Below are positions 1-8,560 of a stretch of DNA of 61,989 nt, piece by piece. This DNA comes from Novosphingobium panipatense (lineage in GTDB: Bacteria > Pseudomonadota > Alphaproteobacteria > Sphingomonadales > Sphingomonadaceae), in assembly GCF_002149965.1 (NCBI RefSeq), contig NZ_MSQB01000029.1, forward strand, positions 1 to 61,989. Direction: 5' to 3'. A program made the position numbers and the translations under genes. The notes under the pieces are model-generated. The model saw only the letters and a list, made by a program, of their open reading frames with translations, was not told the origin of the DNA and made no database searches. The stretch's first letter is position 1. The number at the start of each line of letters is the position of its first letter.

Positions 1-125
1 CTTTCTTGCGATGGGGGAACAAGCTGTCCGTCTCTGTTGGCGACCGTAGCAACCAGGTGGTCCGCTGCGGTGAGAGGCCCTCTAAGACCACCCCATGATT
101 CGGTCAACACGCTAATTTCAAAAAA

Positions 126-1067
126 ATGACTTCTTTTCCAAAAATCACAGTTTCCTGCGGGGTTCGCTCTCCTGTGGACGTCCGATCTCCCGGATTCCGC
201 CATCGCCGATCCATCGGGAGGCTGGTCACGCATCGCCCAATCACGATAAGCCTTTCGGGACAGGAGGGCCGGACCTTGGACATCGAAGGCGAAGATATCA
301 GCGGCGAGGATATCCTGCCCCTGCTTCACAGGCCCGACGGGCAGCGCCTGGCCGACAGCCTGATCGGCGCGGGCTTCTATATGGACGATCCCGAGACGAT
401 AGCGACGATCATCGCATTCGATCCCCGCAGCCGGGCCGTGCGGGTCGAAACGCCAGGCGGCCAATCGCGAAACCTTCCCTTCGCGTCCGGCTATGTCCTG
501 CTAACCCCCGCCCTTGTCTCGGCGATAGCCTTCCTGCGCACGCCTGCCGACGAGGAGCGTGACAGGATGCGGCGCAAGATCGCCGCATTCGGCTTCCGCT
601 CGAAAATCGAGGACGATGAACTGCCCGGCCTGCTGGCTGCGGTCGAGGCTGCCCATGCCTATCGGCTGCCTTGGCGGGAGGAACGCTTCGAAGGCCTGCG
701 TCTGGTCCGCAAGTACGGCTCTGCGCGGGAGGAGGCGAAACTGCTCACCGCGTGGCTTGAAGGGGCTGACGATCCTCCGCCCGGCGATATGGTCATCGCG
801 CTGGTTTCGGCACTGCGCGAAACTGGGCATCCGATCGAGGCGCTCGCCCGAACCGACCTGGTAACGCGCAAGGCCAACGGCCTCGACCGCAAGGAAACCT
901 GCATCCTCCTCACCCAGCGTGGCGCGCTCTGGCTTGACCGCTACGAACTGGAGCACGATCCCGAATTTCTCGACCGGGCGCGGCAATGCGCCAAGCGAAG
1001 CTGGGCGATCGAACCGGGCGAGGAATGCAGCATGCTCTATAACCGCATTCGCAAGCTGGAAGGCTGA
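126..1067 (+). CDS. Hypothetical protein, 313 aa
   Basis: I do not recognise the family. The reading frame has GC-rich third positions like its neighbours, so it is probably a real gene. There is no signal peptide and no clear membrane segment, so it is likely cytosolic. The C-terminal third (about residues 170-310) is helical and Leu/Ala/Arg rich and ends in a segment resembling a tetratricopeptide-type helix pair, but I cannot assign repeats with confidence. The ATG at 126 lacks a good Shine-Dalgarno sequence (it follows an A-rich run), so the true start could lie further in; the first 35 residues are Arg/Ser/Pro rich and look unlike the rest. The 125 bases before it show nothing I can name. 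Confidence 0.6.
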   Translation: MTSFPKITVSCGVRSPVDVRSPGFRHRRSIGRLVTHRPITISLSGQEGRTLDIEGEDISGEDILPLLHRPDGQRLADSLIGAGFYMDDPETIATIIAFDPRSRAVRVETPGGQSRNLPFASGYVLLTPALVSAIAFLRTPADEERDRMRRKIAAFGFRSKIEDDELPGLLAAVEAAHAYRLPWREERFEGLRLVRKYGSAREEAKLLTAWLEGADDPPPGDMVIALVSALRETGHPIEALARTDLVTRKANGLDRKETCILLTQRGALWLDRYELEHDPEFLDRARQCAKRSWAIEPGEECSMLYNRIRKLEG

Positions 1068-1094
1068 CAGAGACGGCTGCGGATTACCCAGCCT

Positions 1095-1556
1095 TCATAT
1101 CGGCAGCTCCGTCGTCGCCTTGATTTCGGACAGGGCGACGATCGAGTTGAGTTCCTGCACCCCGGGAAGCTGGGAGAGCTTTTCGAAGAAGAACTTCTCG
1201 TAGGCCTCGATATCGGCGGCGACGACGCGGATCAGGAAGTCGATCGAGCCCATCAGCACATAGCAGTCCAGCACCTCGGGAAATTCCCGGATCTTGGCGG
1301 AGAACTCGTCGAGATTGGCGCGGCCGTGGGCGTTGAGTTTCACCTGGGCAAAGACATGCGCATCGAGACCCACTTTCTTGCGGTCCACCAGCGCGACCCG
1401 GCGCTTGATGTAGCCTTCGCGCTCCAGTCGGTCGATCCGGCGCCAGCAGGGCGAGGAAGACAGCCCCACCCGCTCGGCGATCTGCGCCGTGGTCTGGCTC
1501 GCGTCGCGCTGCAATTCGCGGAGAATCTTCAGCTCATAAGGGTCGAGATCGGTCAT
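1095..1556 (-). CDS. Lrp/AsnC family transcriptional regulator
   Basis: A 153-residue protein of usual Lrp/AsnC length. Residues 1-60 form the N-terminal winged helix-turn-helix (starting MTDLDPYELKILREL, with recognition segment TAQIAERVGLSSSPCWRRI). Residues 65-150 form the RAM ligand-binding fold, with the typical G-SIDFLIRV strand. Members bind amino acids and act as octameric or hexadecameric local regulators. It is divergent from an amino-acid dehydrogenase gene starting at 1693 with 136 bp between them, an arrangement typical of a regulator controlling its neighbour, as BkdR and PutR do. The substrate is inferred to be a branched-chain or aromatic amino acid. Confidence 0.93.
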   Translation of the reverse strand: MTDLDPYELKILRELQRDASQTTAQIAERVGLSSSPCWRRIDRLEREGYIKRRVALVDRKKVGLDAHVFAQVKLNAHGRANLDEFSAKIREFPEVLDCYVLMGSIDFLIRVVAADIEAYEKFFFEKLSQLPGVQELNSIVALSEIKATTELPI

Positions 1557-1692
1557 TTTTTTCTAATATCATGATTTTCACGGTCAGTCTTGCTCGCAAA
1601 TTCGCCTTCGGGCTCGAAATGAGGTGAGAATGCCCCCGCCTCACCTGCAATAATCGCCTCGGCAATCACGCCATCCTGACTGGAGTTCGAAA
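1557..1692. promoter_or_regulatory. Divergent promoter region with an inverted repeat
   Basis: This is the intergenic space between the Lrp-type regulator and the dehydrogenase. It is AT-richer at its left end and contains an inverted repeat, AGGTGAG (1622-1628) and CTCACCT (1640-1646), with an 11-base spacer. This is a candidate regulator site; binding is inferred only. GGAG lies about 8 bases before the dehydrogenase ATG. Confidence 0.4.
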
Positions 1693-2745
1693 ATGGTCGC
1701 CCGCGCCAGCCGCATGACGCCGCCGATGGAATATGTCCGTCTCTACGACGAAGCAGCCGGTCTAGACGGGGTGATCGCGATTCACTCGACCGCGCGCGGG
1801 CCCGCTGCCGGTGGCTGCCGGTTCTGGACCTACCCCGACGAGAGCGCCGCCATGGCCGATGCCGTGCGCCTTGCCGAAGGCATGAGCTACAAGAACGCCA
1901 TGGCCGAACTGCCCTTCGGCGGCGGCAAGGCCGTGCTGCGCCGCCCGGCCGGAGCGTTCGACCGCGCCGCGCTGTTCGAAGCCTTCGGCCAGGCGGTGGA
2001 GCGTCTCGAAGGTCGCTACGTCACGGCCGAGGACGTCGGCACCAGCGTGGCCGACATGGAACTGGTGGCCCGTCATACCAGCCATGTTGCCGGTCGCACC
2101 GCCCTTGCCGGCCGCGCCGGCGGCGATCCTTCGCCCTGGACTGCGCTCGGCGTGTTCGAAGCCATGCGCGCGGCTGCCGCGTTCCAGTCCGGCAGCACGC
2201 TTTCCAGCATGACCGTCGCAGTGCTGGGCGTCGGCAATGTCGGCGCGCACTTGTGCGACCTTCTGGCCGAAGCCGGTGCGCAGCTGGTCGTCGCCGACAT
2301 CGACCCGGCCCGCTGCGCCCGCATGGCCGAAGTCCACGGCGCCCGCGTGGTCGCGATCGACGAGATCGCCGGTGTCGCCGCCGATATCTTCGCGCCTTGC
2401 GCACTGGGCGGCGCGCTCGATGTCGCCACGGTCGGCGCGCTTCGTGCAAAGCTCGTCTGCGGCGCGGCGAACAACCAGCTTGCCGGAGAGGAAATCGCCG
2501 GCCTGCTGCTTGAACGCGGCGTGACTTACGTTCCCGACTATGTCGCCAATGCGGGCGGGATCATCAATGTCGCTGCGGAATACCTGCAAGAAAGCGCCGA
2601 CGAAGTACGCCAGCGCGTGGTGCGGATCGGCCCGCGCGTCGCGGCCGTGCTTGAGGAAGCCGCGCGCGACGGCCTTGCCCCTTCGATCGTGGCGGATCGT
2701 ACCGCCGAGCGTCTGATGCAGGAGCGCGTGGCCGAACCGGCCTGA
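1693..2745 (+). CDS. Leu/Phe/Val dehydrogenase (Glu/Leu/Phe/Val dehydrogenase family)
   Basis: A 350-residue NAD-dependent amino-acid dehydrogenase that oxidatively deaminates a branched-chain or aromatic amino acid to its 2-keto acid and ammonia. The N-terminal substrate domain holds the conserved GMSYKNAMAELPFGGGKAV segment (about residues 65-83), whose two lysines are the substrate-binding and catalytic residues in this family. The Rossmann domain has GVGNVG (about 179-184) followed by a strand ending in an acidic residue, as in NAD-binding members. The length suits leucine or phenylalanine dehydrogenase better than the longer glutamate enzymes. The start is supported by GGAG at suitable spacing. 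An Lrp/AsnC regulator faces it. Which amino acid it prefers cannot be read from the sequence. Confidence 0.92.
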   Translation: MVARASRMTPPMEYVRLYDEAAGLDGVIAIHSTARGPAAGGCRFWTYPDESAAMADAVRLAEGMSYKNAMAELPFGGGKAVLRRPAGAFDRAALFEAFGQAVERLEGRYVTAEDVGTSVADMELVARHTSHVAGRTALAGRAGGDPSPWTALGVFEAMRAAAAFQSGSTLSSMTVAVLGVGNVGAHLCDLLAEAGAQLVVADIDPARCARMAEVHGARVVAIDEIAGVAADIFAPCALGGALDVATVGALRAKLVCGAANNQLAGEEIAGLLLERGVTYVPDYVANAGGIINVAAEYLQESADEVRQRVVRIGPRVAAVLEEAARDGLAPSIVADRTAERLMQERVAEPA

Positions 2746-2760
2746 TCGCCCAGAATCCCC

Positions 2761-2799
2761 GAAAGCGCCGTCCCGGACATCATCCGGGGCGGCGCTTTC
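2761..2799. terminator. Bidirectional terminator hairpin
   Basis: GAAAGCGCCG (2761-2770) pairs with CGGCGCTTTC (2790-2799), and CCCGGA/TCCGGG pairs inside it, giving a long GC-rich stem. It sits between two convergent genes, the dehydrogenase ending at 2745 and the GGDEF protein ending at 2811, so it probably serves both. A long T-run is missing, but the stem is strong. Confidence 0.75.
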
Positions 2800-2810
2800 G
2801 ATTCATGCCC

Positions 2811-3731
2811 CTACCCCACGCAGGGAACTTCGAATTCCGTCGCCACGATCCGGTCGCGCCCGCTGACCTTGCTGAGATAGAGCTGCTTGTCCGCTTCGGC
2901 GATCCAGCGCTCCGGGTTGGTTTCTCCCGAGCACCGCGCCGAAGCGACGCCGACGCTGACCGTGACACAGGGGCTGACTTTCGAGGATTCGTGCGGGATC
3001 TGCAGCGCATTCACCTGGCGCCGGATCTCTTCCGCCACTTGCCGTGCCGTGGCCGGATCGGCGCCGGGCAGGATGCAGACGAATTCCTCTCCGCCATAGC
3101 GCGCGGTTACCGCCGTCATCCGCCGCAGCGCCCTGTTGAGCGAGGCCGCGATCATCACGATGCAGCGATCCCCCGCGACATGGCCGTAAGTGTCGTTGAA
3201 CTGCTTGAAGAAATCGATGTCGAGCATGATCACCGAGAGCCAGTCTCCGGTCCGGCACAGGCGCACCCATTCGCCTTCCAGCGTCCGCTCCAGCTGACGG
3301 CGGTTGCTGAGGCCGGTGAGCGCATCGGTCACGGCCAGTTCCGCCAGCTTGTCGCGCAGGCGCTTCAGCTCGACATGGTTGCCCACCCGCGCGCGCAGGA
3401 TGGCGGGCTGGATCGGCTTGGCCACATAGTCGATCGCGCCGAGCGAAAGCCCGCGCATCTCGTCCTCGCTGTCGCCCAGGCCGGTCATGAAGATCACCGG
3501 CACATCGGCCAGCACGGGATCGACCTTCAGCTGGCGGCATACCTCGAACCCGTCGAGGCCGGGCAGCATGATATCGAGCAGGATCAGGTCGGGATCGACC
3601 GAACGCGCCGTATCGATCGCCTCCTCGCCCGACGTGGCAAAGCAGACGTCGTAATCGTCCTCCAGCACGGCATTCATGATTTCGATATTGGCCACATCGT
3701 CATCGACGACGAGAATGGTCGCTTTGGTCAC
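2811..3731 (-). CDS. Response regulator with GGDEF output (diguanylate cyclase)
   Basis: A 306-residue PleD/WspR-like protein with a receiver domain and a diguanylate cyclase domain. The receiver (1-120) has the acidic pocket VVDDD, the phospho-acceptor Asp at about residue 53 (LLDIMLPGLDG) and the Lys of VAKP. The cyclase domain (about 135-300) has DALTGLSNRR, DIDFFKQFND and the active site RYGGEEF (213-217), so it should make c-di-GMP from two GTP. The position for the inhibitory RxxD site five residues upstream reads R-M-T-A, so product inhibition is probably absent. Its start overlaps the stop of the hybrid kinase gene by 4 bp, so the kinase is the likely phosphodonor. Confidence 0.93.
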   Translation of the reverse strand: MTKATILVVDDDVANIEIMNAVLEDDYDVCFATSGEEAIDTARSVDPDLILLDIMLPGLDGFEVCRQLKVDPVLADVPVIFMTGLGDSEDEMRGLSLGAIDYVAKPIQPAILRARVGNHVELKRLRDKLAELAVTDALTGLSNRRQLERTLEGEWVRLCRTGDWLSVIMLDIDFFKQFNDTYGHVAGDRCIVMIAASLNRALRRMTAVTARYGGEEFVCILPGADPATARQVAEEIRRQVNALQIPHESSKVSPCVTVSVGVASARCSGETNPERWIAEADKQLYLSKVSGRDRIVATEFEVPCVG

Positions 3732-6682
3732 GAAGGAATTCCTTGAGAGACGGGGGCTTCCGGGGCTCCAGTCATGTCATGCACAGTCATATCAGCCAGC
3801 AGGGCCAGGGCGCTAACGTAGTCCAGCCGCTGCAAGGCCTGATGCAGAGGGTGGGCGGCGCGTTCGGCAGGGTCCAGACCCATGGCTTTCGCCAGCCGGT
3901 CGAATTCGGTGCGCGCACCCAGGCTCCTGCGCAGCAGCAGCGCCCGCAGGTTCTCCCGCTCTTCCTCGAAGCGCGTCGCGGCGAAGGCACTGTCAGCAGG
4001 AACCGGCGAGACATCGGCCGTCGGCACTTCCGGTTCCACTTCGGCCAGACACCGCGCCGCAGCCACGGCCCGTTCCAGTTCCGGTTCGAGCACCGCGATA
4101 GCCGCTTCGGCCGAAGCGGAATCTTCCTTCGCCAGCAGCTGTTCCACGTCCGCCGCACGGGCCTGAAGCGCGCGCAGTTCCAGCGAGCCCGCCACGCCCT
4201 TGAGGCTGTGCGCCAGGCGGCGCGCATCGGCGACCTCGCCCGCCGCGATCCGGTCCCGGATGTCCTGCCCCGCCGCGCCATAGGTCACCGCGAAACTGAG
4301 GATCAGCTTGCGCAGGAGGCTGGCCTTGCCGTTCACCCGCTTCAGGGCTTCGGCCACATCGAACGGCCCCAGCCGTTCTGGCAGTTCACCGGCCCCGGAC
4401 ACGCGCTCAAGGACGACCGCAGGCTGCGGCGAAGCCTGAACCTCCGGCAAGCAGCCTTCGCGCGCGGGCTTCAGCCAGCGATTGAGCGTCAGGATCAGCT
4501 GCCGGGGATCGACCGGCTTGGCGACATGATCGTTCATCCCGACATCGAGGCAGCGCTGGCGCTCCGCCTCGAAGGCGTGGGCGGTGATGGCGATGACAGG
4601 CAGTTCCTCGATCGGCCAAGTCCGGCGGATGATCGTCGTCGCCTCGATCCCGTCCATCTCGGGCATCTGCACGTCCATCAGCACACCGGCATAGGCCCGG
4701 CCGTTCTGCTCCACTTTCTCGCAGGCGATACGGCCGTTCTCGGCGCTGTCGACCACCAGCCCGGCATGGGTGAGCAGTTCGGTCGCGATCTCGCGGTTGA
4801 TCTCGTTATCCTCGACCAGCAGCACGCGCAGGCCGCGCAGCGGCGGATCGACCAGGCCTTCCGCCGTCGCCATCTCGGATTCCGGCGACCTCGGCAAGGC
4901 GACAGACTCCTCTGCGACATTATCGGGCAGAGCGACGGAGGGAAGCACCACGGCCTCCGACTGCTGACGCGCTTCGGCAAAGAGCGAGGTGATCGTCTCC
5001 AACAGGGCGTGCGGCTCGATCGGCTTGGTGAGAAAGGCGGAAACGCCCGCCTCGCCTGCCTCGGCCGCCATTTCGTCCACCGAATAGGCGGTGACGATCA
5101 GCGTGACGGGCGAAGGCGCGCCGTGCTGCATGTGGCGAAGGCGGCGCACCGCCTCCATGCCGTCCATTCCCGGCATCTTCCAGTCGAGCAGGACGAGATC
5201 GTAGGGCGCCTGATCCTGTGCCGCGCTGCCGAATGCCGCCACGGCTTCCTCGCCCGAGGCCACGAGGTCCACTCCCATATCCCAGCCTTCGAAGATCTCC
5301 TCCACCAACTGGCGGGCGGCGGCATTGTCGTCCGCCGCCAGCACGCGCAGCGCGCGGATATGGGCGGCCGGTACGTTGCCCTCGCCCGATGCCCTGCCGG
5401 TGGCGAAGCGCATGCGACAGGTGAACGTACTGCCCAGACCCGGCGCGCTATCGACCCGGATGTCCCCGTCCATCTGCTCCACGATCTGCCGGCAGATCGC
5501 CAGCCCCAGCCCGGTGCCGCCGAAGCGCCGCGTGGTGGAATTGTCGCCCTGGGAGAAGGACCGGAACAGGCCCGCCTGCTGCTCGGCGCTCATGCCGATG
5601 CCATGATCCCGCACGGCCAGCGCCACTTCCACCATTTCATCACCGGACGAGAGCAAGTCTGCCGTGATCGTCACCGCGCCGCGATCGGAAAACTTCACGG
5701 CATTGCTGAGCAGGTTGAGCACGACTTGCGAGAAACGCAGTTCGTCGCCCACCACGCTGACCGGAAGCCGGTGATCGTTCTGCAGGACAATCTGCACGCC
5801 CTTGCCCGCCGCTTCCACCGAAAGCAGCTGGATCTGCCCGGCGATCGCCGCGCGAAGATCGAAAGGCCGCGCTTCGAGTGTGAGCTTGCCCGCCTCGTTC
5901 TTCGAATAGTCGAGAATATCGTTGATCAGCCGCAGCAGGGAGCCGCCCGCGCTGCCGATCCGCTCGACATAGCCGCGCTGCCGCTCGTCCAGCCGGGTAC
6001 GCGACATGAGGTGGCAAAAGCCGAGGATCGCGTTCATCGGCGTGCGAATCTCATGGCTCATATTGGCCAGGAACATGCTTTTCGCCCGCGTCGCGTCTTC
6101 CGCCTCGCGCGTGCGTTCCTCCAGCGCGGCGTTCTTGGCGACGATCTCCTCGCTCATCCGCGCGCTCTGCGCGAAACTGGCGAGCAGCATGTTGTTCAGC
6201 CAGATCAGCACGCCGGTCTGGAAGGCGACGATCGTGGCATGGAGCAGGACCCGCTCCAGATTGCCCGCGCCGGGAAACACCGCATAGGGCAGCAGATAGA
6301 GCAGCAGGAGATGGTGCGCGGCGATGGCGGCGGCGGCGACGAGGATCGCGGCCCGGTCGAGCCAGGCGATCGTCAGCGCCAGCATCGCGAAGAAGTACAT
6401 GTGCATGTCCATCTGCCACGGATGCCCGCGCAGAAGGAACAGAAGCATGGCCGGCTCCGCCATGAGCGCCACGGCCGAAAGATAGCGCGTGGCGGGCGCG
6501 CTGCCGAAGCGCCGCCAGGTGAGGTGATAGGCTCCGGCGACGACGGCCGCCGCCAGTCCGGCGTGTAGTGCCGAAAGACCCATCGCCTGCGCCACGGCCG
6601 CCTGAAGCAGGACATGACCCCAGAGCAGGGGCACGAGGAAATGGCCGAAACGGGCCCGCAACCGGTCCAGCGCGGCGTTCAT
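3728..6682 (-). CDS. Hybrid sensor histidine kinase with two receivers and HPt
   Basis: A 984-residue inner-membrane multistep phosphorelay kinase. Residues 1-170 contain several membrane helices with a histidine-bearing segment (HPWQMDMHMYFF, AAHHLLLLYLLP), resembling the membrane module of some chemoreceptors. The HisKA domain has H210 in MSHEIRTPMN. The ATPase domain has the N box around 323-331, DHGIGM and GGTGLGLAI. Receiver 1 has its Asp at about 500 (LLDWKMPGMDG) and receiver 2 at about 670 (LMDVQMPEMDG). The C-terminal HPt domain has H825 in AHSLKGVAGSL. It is translationally coupled on both sides, to a small membrane protein upstream and the receiver-GGDEF protein downstream, so the relay probably ends in c-di-GMP synthesis. 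The signal is unknown. Confidence 0.95.
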   Translation of the reverse strand: MNAALDRLRARFGHFLVPLLWGHVLLQAAVAQAMGLSALHAGLAAAVVAGAYHLTWRRFGSAPATRYLSAVALMAEPAMLLFLLRGHPWQMDMHMYFFAMLALTIAWLDRAAILVAAAAIAAHHLLLLYLLPYAVFPGAGNLERVLLHATIVAFQTGVLIWLNNMLLASFAQSARMSEEIVAKNAALEERTREAEDATRAKSMFLANMSHEIRTPMNAILGFCHLMSRTRLDERQRGYVERIGSAGGSLLRLINDILDYSKNEAGKLTLEARPFDLRAAIAGQIQLLSVEAAGKGVQIVLQNDHRLPVSVVGDELRFSQVVLNLLSNAVKFSDRGAVTITADLLSSGDEMVEVALAVRDHGIGMSAEQQAGLFRSFSQGDNSTTRRFGGTGLGLAICRQIVEQMDGDIRVDSAPGLGSTFTCRMRFATGRASGEGNVPAAHIRALRVLAADDNAAARQLVEEIFEGWDMGVDLVASGEEAVAAFGSAAQDQAPYDLVLLDWKMPGMDGMEAVRRLRHMQHGAPSPVTLIVTAYSVDEMAAEAGEAGVSAFLTKPIEPHALLETITSLFAEARQQSEAVVLPSVALPDNVAEESVALPRSPESEMATAEGLVDPPLRGLRVLLVEDNEINREIATELLTHAGLVVDSAENGRIACEKVEQNGRAYAGVLMDVQMPEMDGIEATTIIRRTWPIEELPVIAITAHAFEAERQRCLDVGMNDHVAKPVDPRQLILTLNRWLKPAREGCLPEVQASPQPAVVLERVSGAGELPERLGPFDVAEALKRVNGKASLLRKLILSFAVTYGAAGQDIRDRIAAGEVADARRLAHSLKGVAGSLELRALQARAADVEQLLAKEDSASAEAAIAVLEPELERAVAAARCLAEVEPEVPTADVSPVPADSAFAATRFEEERENLRALLLRRSLGARTEFDRLAKAMGLDPAERAAHPLHQALQRLDYVSALALLADMTVHDMTGAPEAPVSQGIPS

Positions 6683-7077
6683 GACAGGGCCTCGACCGTT
6701 TCGGAGCAGCCCGGCGCCAGCGGCGCGGGCTCGACCAGCCAGGCCCCGGCGGCGCGAAGCCGCGCCGGGAAAGCGGCATCCGTGGAGGAGGCGAAGACCA
6801 CGTTGCCGAAATTGCCCCCGCGCACGAGCGTGCCGTTCACCGAACGAACGAGGGCGATCGTGCGACCCTGCGTCCAGCCCGGCGGCGTCACCACCACGAA
6901 CTTGTCGTCCGTGGCATTGCTCCAGATCGACGAGAGAAGCAGCGCGAGCAGCCCAGCCGCAAGCAGGCAGGCGGCCGGCACAAGATCGCGCGCACGGAAG
7001 GCCTCTGCTCTCCCGCCGGACGGCTGCGCCGCGTCATGGACATCCTGACTTCGCACTTCACGGTTTTTCAATCGCAA
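6679..7077 (-). CDS. Small single-pass membrane protein, unknown
   Basis: A 132-residue protein with one hydrophobic segment (about residues 33-50, LVPAACLLAAGLLALLL) and a following domain of about 80 residues probably in the periplasm. I do not recognise the family. It is the first gene of the operon with the hybrid kinase, overlapping its start by 4 bp. By position it could be an accessory sensor or partner of the kinase; this is inference. The 136 bp upstream (7078-7213) are AT-rich and probably hold the operon promoter. Confidence 0.7.
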   Translation of the reverse strand: MRLKNREVRSQDVHDAAQPSGGRAEAFRARDLVPAACLLAAGLLALLLSSIWSNATDDKFVVVTPPGWTQGRTIALVRSVNGTLVRGGNFGNVVFASSTDAAFPARLRAAGAWLVEPAPLAPGCSETVEALS

Positions 7078-7213
7078 GCTTGTCCCCCCGGACCAAAGCG
7101 ATAGCGTTATGCTCTTCAGGTATTGTTTTAGTAAATCTTTCTCAAGTCAGCTTTGCGTATTCGCGATCAACCGAACATTGCATTCGATTGTACAGAAAAG
7201 AAATCGATTTTCC

Positions 7214-8443
7214 TTATCGAAGTGGCAGGGCTTCGCGCGCTTTTGCGAGGTCGATGGGGGTTTTCACGCGCGGCGCGGCTTCCGGCAAGGCGCGGTCCCA
7301 GGCCTGCGATTCGGCAGCGACTTCGCGGTGGCTCGCACGGTTGCGGCCCTGGCGCTTGGCGTCATAGAGCGCACGGTCGGCAACTGCGGACAGAGCCTCC
7401 AGTTCGACGGCGCCCCCGGCGTGCGTCGCGCAGCCGACGCTCAGGGTGCCGCCGTCGCCGCGCCCACCCACGCGCGCGAAACCGCTGCAGAGTGCCTTAG
7501 CCAGAGTCAGGGCCGCAAACGTATCCGTTTTCGGCAGGAGGACCGCGAACTCGTCTCCGCCCAGTCGCCCCCACACGGCGTGGCGGGGGAGCGTGGAATT
7601 GAGAAAGACGCCCAGCGCCACCAGCAGGCGGTCGCCCTCGGGGTGACCGTAGCCGTCGTTGATCTGCTTGAAGTGATCGATGTCGAGCAGCAGCAGCGCA
7701 TCCGGTCCCGCTTCTTCCGCCAGGGCCGCGCGGGCGCGCGCCTCGAAACCGCGGCGGTTGAGCAGGCCGGTCAGCGGATCGTGCTCGGCCAAGCGCACGA
7801 TGCTGCGCTCGCGCCGCTGGCGCAGGGCCACGACGATCGACAGCGCCAGCGCCACTTCCATCATGATCCCCTCGAACAGCGAGATCGAGATCATCAGCCC
7901 GCTATAGTTCGAAAGGCTGATGAAAGCGCCGGGAACGAAAGCCGTGAGCGTCTTGAACAAATAGAACCCGCCATGGCCGAGGAAGGCATAGGCCAGCAGG
8001 GTGGAATCCGGGTTGCGATGCCCCCGCAGCCCGCCCAGCATCTGCGCCGACTTGAGCGAAAGCACCGCCACGAGCAGCGCGTTCATCAACGAAAGGATCT
8101 GGGTGCGCGAAGCGCCGTCGGGAATGGCCAGCATCAGCCCCCATGCGGGCAGTACCAGACACCAGGCCGGAGAGATCCGGCGGCTGAGAAAGGCCGTCGT
8201 GCCGAACAGGAAAGCCAGGTGTGCCAGCACCAGCAGGCCGTTGGCCAGCCAGACCCCGGCGATGAAGAAACCCGCCTCGCGCAGGGGCGTGATCGCGCAG
8301 CCTACGACGATCGCGGCAAAGCCCGCGCTCCAGTAGGCCAGCGATCGCTCGCGCAGAAGGTGCCATTCGAAAAGCAGGAACGCCGACGCCACGAAGGCGA
8401 CGGCGTTCGTCATGAACAGCATTGTACGGGGTTCGATGATCAT
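7214..8443 (-). CDS. Membrane-bound GGDEF diguanylate cyclase
   Basis: A 409-residue protein. Residues 8-205 hold about six or seven hydrophobic helices forming a membrane sensor module. The C-terminal cyclase domain (about 212-380) has AEHDPLTGLLNRRGF, DIDHFKQINDGYGH and the intact active site RLGGDEF (295-299). The place of the inhibitory RxxD site reads R-H-A-V, so feedback inhibition by c-di-GMP is not expected. It is probably transcribed alone: 7078-7213 separates it from the kinase operon and 8444-8560 from the next gene upstream. That upstream gap contains the symmetrical GTTTGTAAACAAAC (around 8487-8502), a possible operator. Confidence 0.92.
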   Translation of the reverse strand: MIIEPRTMLFMTNAVAFVASAFLLFEWHLLRERSLAYWSAGFAAIVVGCAITPLREAGFFIAGVWLANGLLVLAHLAFLFGTTAFLSRRISPAWCLVLPAWGLMLAIPDGASRTQILSLMNALLVAVLSLKSAQMLGGLRGHRNPDSTLLAYAFLGHGGFYLFKTLTAFVPGAFISLSNYSGLMISISLFEGIMMEVALALSIVVALRQRRERSIVRLAEHDPLTGLLNRRGFEARARAALAEEAGPDALLLLDIDHFKQINDGYGHPEGDRLLVALGVFLNSTLPRHAVWGRLGGDEFAVLLPKTDTFAALTLAKALCSGFARVGGRGDGGTLSVGCATHAGGAVELEALSAVADRALYDAKRQGRNRASHREVAAESQAWDRALPEAAPRVKTPIDLAKAREALPLR

Positions 8444-8560
8444 GGAGGAGATTCGCGCTGGATAGGACAGCGGCTTGGTTAACGATCGTTTGTAAACAAA
8501 CCGTTCAACCTCTCCGACGACACGGCGCCGAGCCCTGTTCCGGCCCGGCCCTCAAGCCTT

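Noticed and set aside
3743..6568. Open frame of about 940 codons on the plus strand
   Set aside because: It is antisense to the hybrid histidine kinase, whose domains are all intact; the opposite frame has composition typical of a shadow.
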